Position numbers and translations under genes: made by a program. Under the pieces are notes generated by a model. That model searched no databases. It had not been told where the DNA came from and saw nothing but the letters and a program-made list of their open reading frames with translations. From the NCBI RefSeq assembly GCF_000633255.1, contig NZ_AYMJ01000037.1, positions 1 to 35,322 of the forward strand: DNA of 35,322 bases, given 5' to 3'. The stretch comes from Pseudomonas sp. H1h (GTDB taxonomy: Bacteria; Pseudomonadota; Gammaproteobacteria; Pseudomonadales; Pseudomonadaceae). Positions 32,803 to 35,322 of the stretch are shown piece after piece (within the stretch, counting starts at the first letter, position 1; the number at the start of each line of letters is the position of its first letter).

Positions 32803-35184
32803 ATGCGCAACGCCTTGAAGTCATTGTTTTTTGTGACGCTGATCCTGCTTGCCCCGGGTGGTTCGGCGCTGTGGGCGGCAGAAATACTGACGCCATCGAT
32901 GACCACCACGGTACCGCTGGTGGAAGTCTCGCAAAGTGATCTGCAAGCCCTGCAACTGCGCCTCGACGGCTTGAAGCAGCAGATTTCCGCTGCCAACAAT
33001 TACAACCAGCTCGAAGGCCCGCAGGACCGGGTGCAGACGTTCATCCTGGATGTCGACCGGTTGTCCGCGTCGTTGTTGCCACAGCAGGCGCAACTGGCGG
33101 TGCAACTGGGTGTGCTCGGTGCCGCGCCGGATACGCAGATCGCCGCTGAACAAGTCGATATCGCCGCGCAACGGGCGACACTCAGTGAGCAAAAGACCAG
33201 GGTCGATACCACGCTCAAGAGTCTCGCTACGCTCAAACAAAGCGCTGCCGACCTGATCACGCAAATCGCCGGCATCCGGCGCACGCTGCTCGAAAGTGAA
33301 CTGACGCTGCGAACCGACAGCATCCTGAGTCCGGACTTCTGGTCACCTCTGGTTTCGCCGGAACCGGACGACCGGCAACGGCTGGATTTTTTCATCGACC
33401 AGGTGAACAGCGCCTGGGCCATGGTCTGGGCGCCCGGACAGCGGTTTTTCACCTGCGTGCTGGTGCTGTTGGCGGCCGTGTTCTGGACTGCCGGACGCCG
33501 CCTTGCCGAGCGTGGGCTGACCTGGCTGTGCATCCACCGCATGCCTGAAGGTCGCCTGCGCCGTAGCGCACTGGCGTTCGCCTCGGCCCTGGCGACCGTG
33601 GGCACCACGGCCATTGCCCTGCACCTGCTGTTTTATGCCTGCACCCGCCACGAGCCGTTGCCGCCGATGCTTTCGACTTTTTCCGAGGAGTTCGAGAAAG
33701 CCGTTTATGCCTGCGTGATGATCACCGCGCTGAGCCGCGCGCTGCTGTCGACACAGCATCCCTCCTGGCGTCTGCCGGCAATTGCCGATGCCGTCGCGCT
33801 GACACTGAAGCCCTTCCCGCGGATTCTCGCCGCGACCCTGTTGGTGCTGGTGACGCTGGTGCAAGTGAGCAACGCCACCGGCATGAGCAGTCAGATCGTG
33901 ATTGCCCAGCGCGGGGTGATCGCGATTGTAGTGATCGCGGTTCTGGTGCCGATGCTGTTGCGCACCGGCAAGGTTCGCAAGGCGTTGATCACCGCCAATG
34001 ACCCGGCAGCGGGCAGCACGTTTGCCGGGGTGATCTACAGCATTGCCACGGTGTCGATGTGCGTGTCGGCGCTGGCCCTGCTCACCGGCTATGTGTCGCT
34101 GGCACGGTTCATCACCTATGAACTGGTGTGGGCCTATATCGTGCTGTCGGGGTTTTATCTGCTGATCCAGGTGGTCAAGGACGCCTGCGAATACCTGTTC
34201 TCGCCGCGCTATTCGGCGGGCAAGGCGATCAAACAGACTCTGGGCTTGGGCGACCGCCGGCTGGAGCAGATCTCGATCGTGCTGTCCGGCGTCAGCCGTG
34301 CCGGGTTGTTGTTGCTGGCGGTGATCACGCTGTTCGTCGGCGGCATCGGCACCACGCTCGGCCAACTGACCACCAACATCATGGGCATCCTCGGCGGCGC
34401 CGGGTTGCGCAAGCTGAACATCGTGCCCGGCCATCTGATCAATGCGGTGCTGGCGTTGCTGATCGGCATCTACCTGATCCGCGCCCTGCGCCGCTGGCTC
34501 GACCACGAGTTCCTGCCCAAGACCGACATGGACCCGGGCATGTGCGCGTCGCTCAGCACGCTGTTTTCCAACATCGGTTATGCCGCGGTCATCCTGCTGA
34601 CCCTGTCGTCACTGGGTGTGCGCTGGACCAACCTCGCGTGGATCGTCAGCGCGCTGTCGGTGGGGATCGGCTTCGGCCTGCAGGAGATCGTCAAGAACTT
34701 CGTGTCCGGGCTGATCCTGCTCACCGAGCGCCCGGTGAAGGTCGGCGACCTGATCAGCATCAGCGGCGTCGAGGGCGACATCCGCCGGATCAATGTGCGG
34801 GCCACAGAAATCCAGCTCAGCGACCGCTCCATCGTCATCGTGCCTAACTCTCAACTGATCTCGCAGAACCTGCGCAACGTCACCCTCGGCGGCAGTGCCC
34901 AAGGGGTAGCGAGCCTGGAGCTGATGTTCCCGCTGGACATCGACCCCGAGCAGGTCAAGGAACTGTTGCTGAACACCTACCGGGAAAACGAAAACATCCT
35001 CGACAAGCCGGCCTCCTACGTGCGCTTCAGCAAACTGTCGCCAGAGGGCATCACCCTGACGGTGACGGGCTACGTCGGCAGCCCGCGGATCGTCGGCGGG
35101 ACCAAGAGTGATCTGCTGTTCGAGATTCTCAAGCGGTTGGGCGATGCCGGCATTGCGCTGGCGAAACCACCGTCGAGTCCCTGA
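32803..35184 (+). CDS. DUF3772 mechanosensitive ion channel, MscS family
   Basis: The ATG at 32803 gives a 793-residue protein with a signal peptide (MRNALKSLFFVTLILLAPGG...WAA). A periplasmic DUF3772 region of coiled-coil character follows (about residues 30-180). Then come multiple membrane helices and a C-terminal MscS pore and beta domain, with the pore-lining glycines in SALSVGIGFGLQEIVKNFVSG and the motif LTERPVKVGDLISI. It should open on membrane tension to release solutes in osmotic downshock. The ribosome site is weak; the in-frame GTG at 32773 has none either. Confidence 0.85.
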   Translation: MRNALKSLFFVTLILLAPGGSALWAAEILTPSMTTTVPLVEVSQSDLQALQLRLDGLKQQISAANNYNQLEGPQDRVQTFILDVDRLSASLLPQQAQLAVQLGVLGAAPDTQIAAEQVDIAAQRATLSEQKTRVDTTLKSLATLKQSAADLITQIAGIRRTLLESELTLRTDSILSPDFWSPLVSPEPDDRQRLDFFIDQVNSAWAMVWAPGQRFFTCVLVLLAAVFWTAGRRLAERGLTWLCIHRMPEGRLRRSALAFASALATVGTTAIALHLLFYACTRHEPLPPMLSTFSEEFEKAVYACVMITALSRALLSTQHPSWRLPAIADAVALTLKPFPRILAATLLVLVTLVQVSNATGMSSQIVIAQRGVIAIVVIAVLVPMLLRTGKVRKALITANDPAAGSTFAGVIYSIATVSMCVSALALLTGYVSLARFITYELVWAYIVLSGFYLLIQVVKDACEYLFSPRYSAGKAIKQTLGLGDRRLEQISIVLSGVSRAGLLLLAVITLFVGGIGTTLGQLTTNIMGILGGAGLRKLNIVPGHLINAVLALLIGIYLIRALRRWLDHEFLPKTDMDPGMCASLSTLFSNIGYAAVILLTLSSLGVRWTNLAWIVSALSVGIGFGLQEIVKNFVSGLILLTERPVKVGDLISISGVEGDIRRINVRATEIQLSDRSIVIVPNSQLISQNLRNVTLGGSAQGVASLELMFPLDIDPEQVKELLLNTYRENENILDKPASYVRFSKLSPEGITLTVTGYVGSPRIVGGTKSDLLFEILKRLGDAGIALAKPPSSP

Positions 35185-35198
35185 CAGACCATCAAAAC

Positions 35199-35290
35199 CT
35201 GTGGGAGTGAGCCTGCTCGCGAAGGCGCCGGGGCAGGCAAAGGGATGGTGACTGACACGGCCTCTTCGCGAGCAAGCCCGCTCCCACAGG
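35199..35290. repeat. REPIN (paired inverted REP elements)
   Basis: Two 27-base arms face each other: CCTGTGGGAG...CTCGCGAAG (35199-35225) and CTTCGCGAGC...CTCCCACAGG (35264-35290). They differ at 3 of 27 positions when one is inverted, with a 38-base spacer. The GTGGGAG...GCTCGCGAAG core is the P. fluorescens-group REP type, spread by a RAYT transposase encoded elsewhere. It sits 15 bases after the mechanosensitive channel stop. Confidence 0.85.
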
Positions 35291-35322
35291 ATTTTGTGGT
35301 GGACACGAATTTGGCGATTGGC

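Noticed and set aside
1..35322. CRISPR array, tRNA genes, integrase or insertion sequences
   Set aside because: I found no regularly spaced repeats, tRNA-like cloverleaf, or transposase or integrase motifs on either strand.

Overview
The window looks like a chromosomal segment of a fluorescent-group Pseudomonas. The reasons are high GC content with typical Pseudomonas gene families, three tandem rRNA promoters of the Pseudomonas type at the left edge, and REP/REPIN sequences carrying the GTGGGAG...GCTCGCGAAG core characteristic of that group. I see no tRNA, CRISPR array, integrase or insertion sequence. rRNA genes themselves lie outside the window.

Layout from left to right. (1) Bases 1-430 hold three 16-bp-spacer sigma70 promoters on the minus strand that fire leftward into an rRNA operon beginning just beyond base 1. 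(2) Bases 437-3390 hold a minus-strand pair (saccharopine-dehydrogenase-like oxidoreductase plus DUF2269 membrane protein) diverging from a plus-strand FAD amine oxidoreductase, whose reading frame runs on over the 3' end of the next gene. (3) Bases 3218-8973 hold a tight minus-strand operon, pxpA-accB-accC-pxpB-pxpC-NCS1 permease, with a divergent LysR regulator at 9116. It combines 5-oxoprolinase-type subunits with a free biotin carboxylase and a biotin carrier, so all parts of a split urea-carboxylase-like enzyme are present. (4) Bases 10119-15901 hold single genes: DUF1993, a GFA protein with an upstream truncated ORF, a fasciclin protein, an Old Yellow Enzyme-like reductase, its probable MerR regulator, an alpha/beta hydrolase and TrmK. 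The reductase promoter has a 19-bp spacer with a centred palindrome, the classic MerR-activated design.

(5) Bases 16147-18500 hold an unknown membrane protein, an exported alpha/beta hydrolase and a translationally coupled phytanoyl-CoA dioxygenase-like protein. (6) Bases 18574-25015 hold a copper/silver efflux operon on the minus strand: a Met/Cys-rich exported protein, then CusC, CusB, CusA and CusF, with ATGA overlaps at each of the CusC-B, B-A and A-F junctions. cusA carries a single-base deletion at about 20882 that breaks the frame. (7) Bases 25305-28117 hold DUF2986, a DJ-1/PfpI protein, a small exported orphan protein and a DUF4432 exported sugar-epimerase-like protein under a LacI-type operator.

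(8) Bases 28349-31668 hold a minus-strand cluster of a COG4705 membrane protein, a lipoprotein, an OmpR-type response regulator and a histidine kinase. (9) Bases 31877-35184 hold a probable methanethiol S-methyltransferase (MddA-like) and a DUF3772 mechanosensitive channel, followed by a REPIN.

Most of the window is ordinary accessory metabolism. The most interesting points are the biotin-linked Pxp operon, the broken cusA, the MerR and LacI operator architectures, and the small exported orphan protein.
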